The notes beneath the pieces were generated by a model. That model did no database searches. It was given only the letters and a program-made list of their open reading frames with translations, and was not told where the DNA came from. A stretch of 24,130 nucleotides of DNA, from positions 1-24,130 of the forward strand of contig JAJZVS010000007.1 in assembly GCA_021845555.1 (NCBI GenBank). Reading direction: 5' to 3'. This DNA comes from Pseudomonadota bacterium (GTDB lineage Bacteria > Pseudomonadota > Alphaproteobacteria > Acetobacterales > Acetobacteraceae). Position numbers and translations under genes: made by a program. Below are positions 15,446 to 24,130 of the stretch, piece by piece. Every line of letters starts with the position of its first letter. Positions within the stretch are counted from its first letter, which is position 1.

Positions 15446-15478
15446 GCGCGGGGGGATCGGCCCGATCCCCCCGCGCTG
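15446..15478 (-). terminator. Long hairpin after rpoC
   Basis: AGCGCGGGGGGATCGG (15446-15461) and CCGATCCCCCCGCGCT (15463-15478) are perfect inverted repeats separated by one base; the physical loop would be about 3-5 nt. It lies 15 bp after the rpoC stop. There is no T-run on either side, so termination may be partial or the structure may protect the rpoBC mRNA 3' end. Confidence 0.7.
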
Positions 15479-15492
15479 TCGTTCCCCGGGCG

Positions 15493-19653
<4,161 letters not shown>

Positions 19654-19702
19654 GCGTATCTCACCCTTGGTGGGGGGAAGCGTCTTTGGTCGGGGCCGCG
19701 GT

Positions 19703-23878
<4,176 letters not shown>

Positions 23879-23994
23879 CGCCTGTCCTGCTTGTCTCTGT
23901 TGCCCGTTCGGCAGCATCTTCTGCGGCTCTTTGGTCCATCGTCGCCCCCGGCCGCCCAGGGGGTCTGTCTCAGTCGCTCCGCCGGAAACGGCTA

Positions 23995-24026
23995 CACGGG
24001 CGGGAACGCGAGGGTTCCCGCCCGTG
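23995..24026 (-). terminator. Perfect 13-bp hairpin in the rplL-rpoB spacer (attenuator or processing site)
   Basis: CACGGGCGGGAAC (23995-24007) pairs perfectly with GTTCCCGCCCGTG (24014-24026) around a 6-nt loop. On the transcribed minus strand it is followed by TAGCCGTTTCC rather than a clean T-run. In E. coli the equivalent spacer holds an attenuator and an RNase III site that lower rpoBC relative to rplJL; the same role is inferred here. Confidence 0.7.
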
Positions 24027-24059
24027 CCGGCCTTGCGGCCTTACCCGGTATGCCCGACA

Positions 24060-24079
24060 CGCCGTCCGGCAGGACGGCG
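24060..24079 (-). terminator. Second hairpin in the rplL-rpoB spacer
   Basis: CGCCGTCC (24060-24067) pairs with GGACGGCG (24072-24079) around a GGCA loop, 28 bp after the rplL stop. There is no T-run. It probably acts with the larger hairpin in setting the rplL/rpoB expression ratio. Confidence 0.5.
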
Positions 24080-24106
24080 CGATGTGATCGTGATCGCCAA
24101 TCCGCG

Positions 24107-24130
24107 TTACTTGACCTCCACGGCAGCGCC
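24107..24130 (-). CDS. rplL: 50S ribosomal protein bL12, last codons only
   Basis: Seven codons and a TAA stop encode GAAVEVK, which matches the usual L7/L12 end (G-A-x-V-E-V-K). Position directly upstream of rpoB supports the assignment. The rest lies outside the window. Confidence 0.85.
   Translation of the reverse strand, partial: GAAVEVK

Overview
The window reads as chromosomal DNA of a GC-rich alphaproteobacterium. The ChvG/ChvI-type two-component pair, the FixK/FNR-type boxes, the rpsF-rpsR-rplI order, the class II CCA-adding enzyme and the strong C/G bias at third codon positions all fit Rhodospirillales, probably Acetobacteraceae. The family assignment is an inference, because no rRNA is present. 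No prophage, integrase, transposase, CRISPR array or tRNA was found, and most of the window is conserved core genome.

Layout, left to right. The 3' part of a PLP-dependent diaminopropionate ammonia-lyase (+) converges on a minus-strand pair made of a small conserved membrane protein and cca. Next is a large secreted FecR/DUF6600 protein with a long Pro/Ala repeat tail (-), transcribed away from a small Gly/Tyr/Trp-rich lipoprotein (+). A GMC-family FAD oxidoreductase (-) is divergent from the ribosomal operon rpsF-rpsR-rplI (+). That operon converges on a ChvI-ChvG-like response regulator and sensor kinase operon (-). A HugZ/PNPOx-like protein (+) and an orphan peptide/nickel-type ABC substrate-binding protein (-) follow. 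A 400-base intergenic region then carries two FNR/FixK boxes, a perfect intrinsic terminator on the minus strand, and possibly a small RNA. It precedes a host-attachment (Host_attach) family gene (+), which converges within 7 bases on msrB (-). The right third is the RNA polymerase operon rplL (last codons)-rpoB-rpoC (-), with hairpins in the rplL-rpoB spacer and after rpoC.

Functional groups are translation and transcription (rpsF, rpsR, rplI, rpoB, rpoC, rplL, cca), envelope and stress sensing (ChvGI-like pair, FecR/DUF6600 protein, lipoprotein), redox or oxygen response (msrB, FNR-box-controlled Host_attach gene, HugZ-like protein, GMC oxidoreductase), and nutrient handling (substrate-binding protein, diaminopropionate lyase).

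The least explained part is 14274-14480. Two 14-bp FNR/FixK palindromes lie 42 bp apart, centre to centre. The downstream one is placed for class II activation of the Host_attach gene. On the opposite strand, a short two-hairpin RNA with an exposed CCTCCC (anti-Shine-Dalgarno-like) stretch and a U-tail terminator could start just below the other box. No clearly new multi-gene system was identified.
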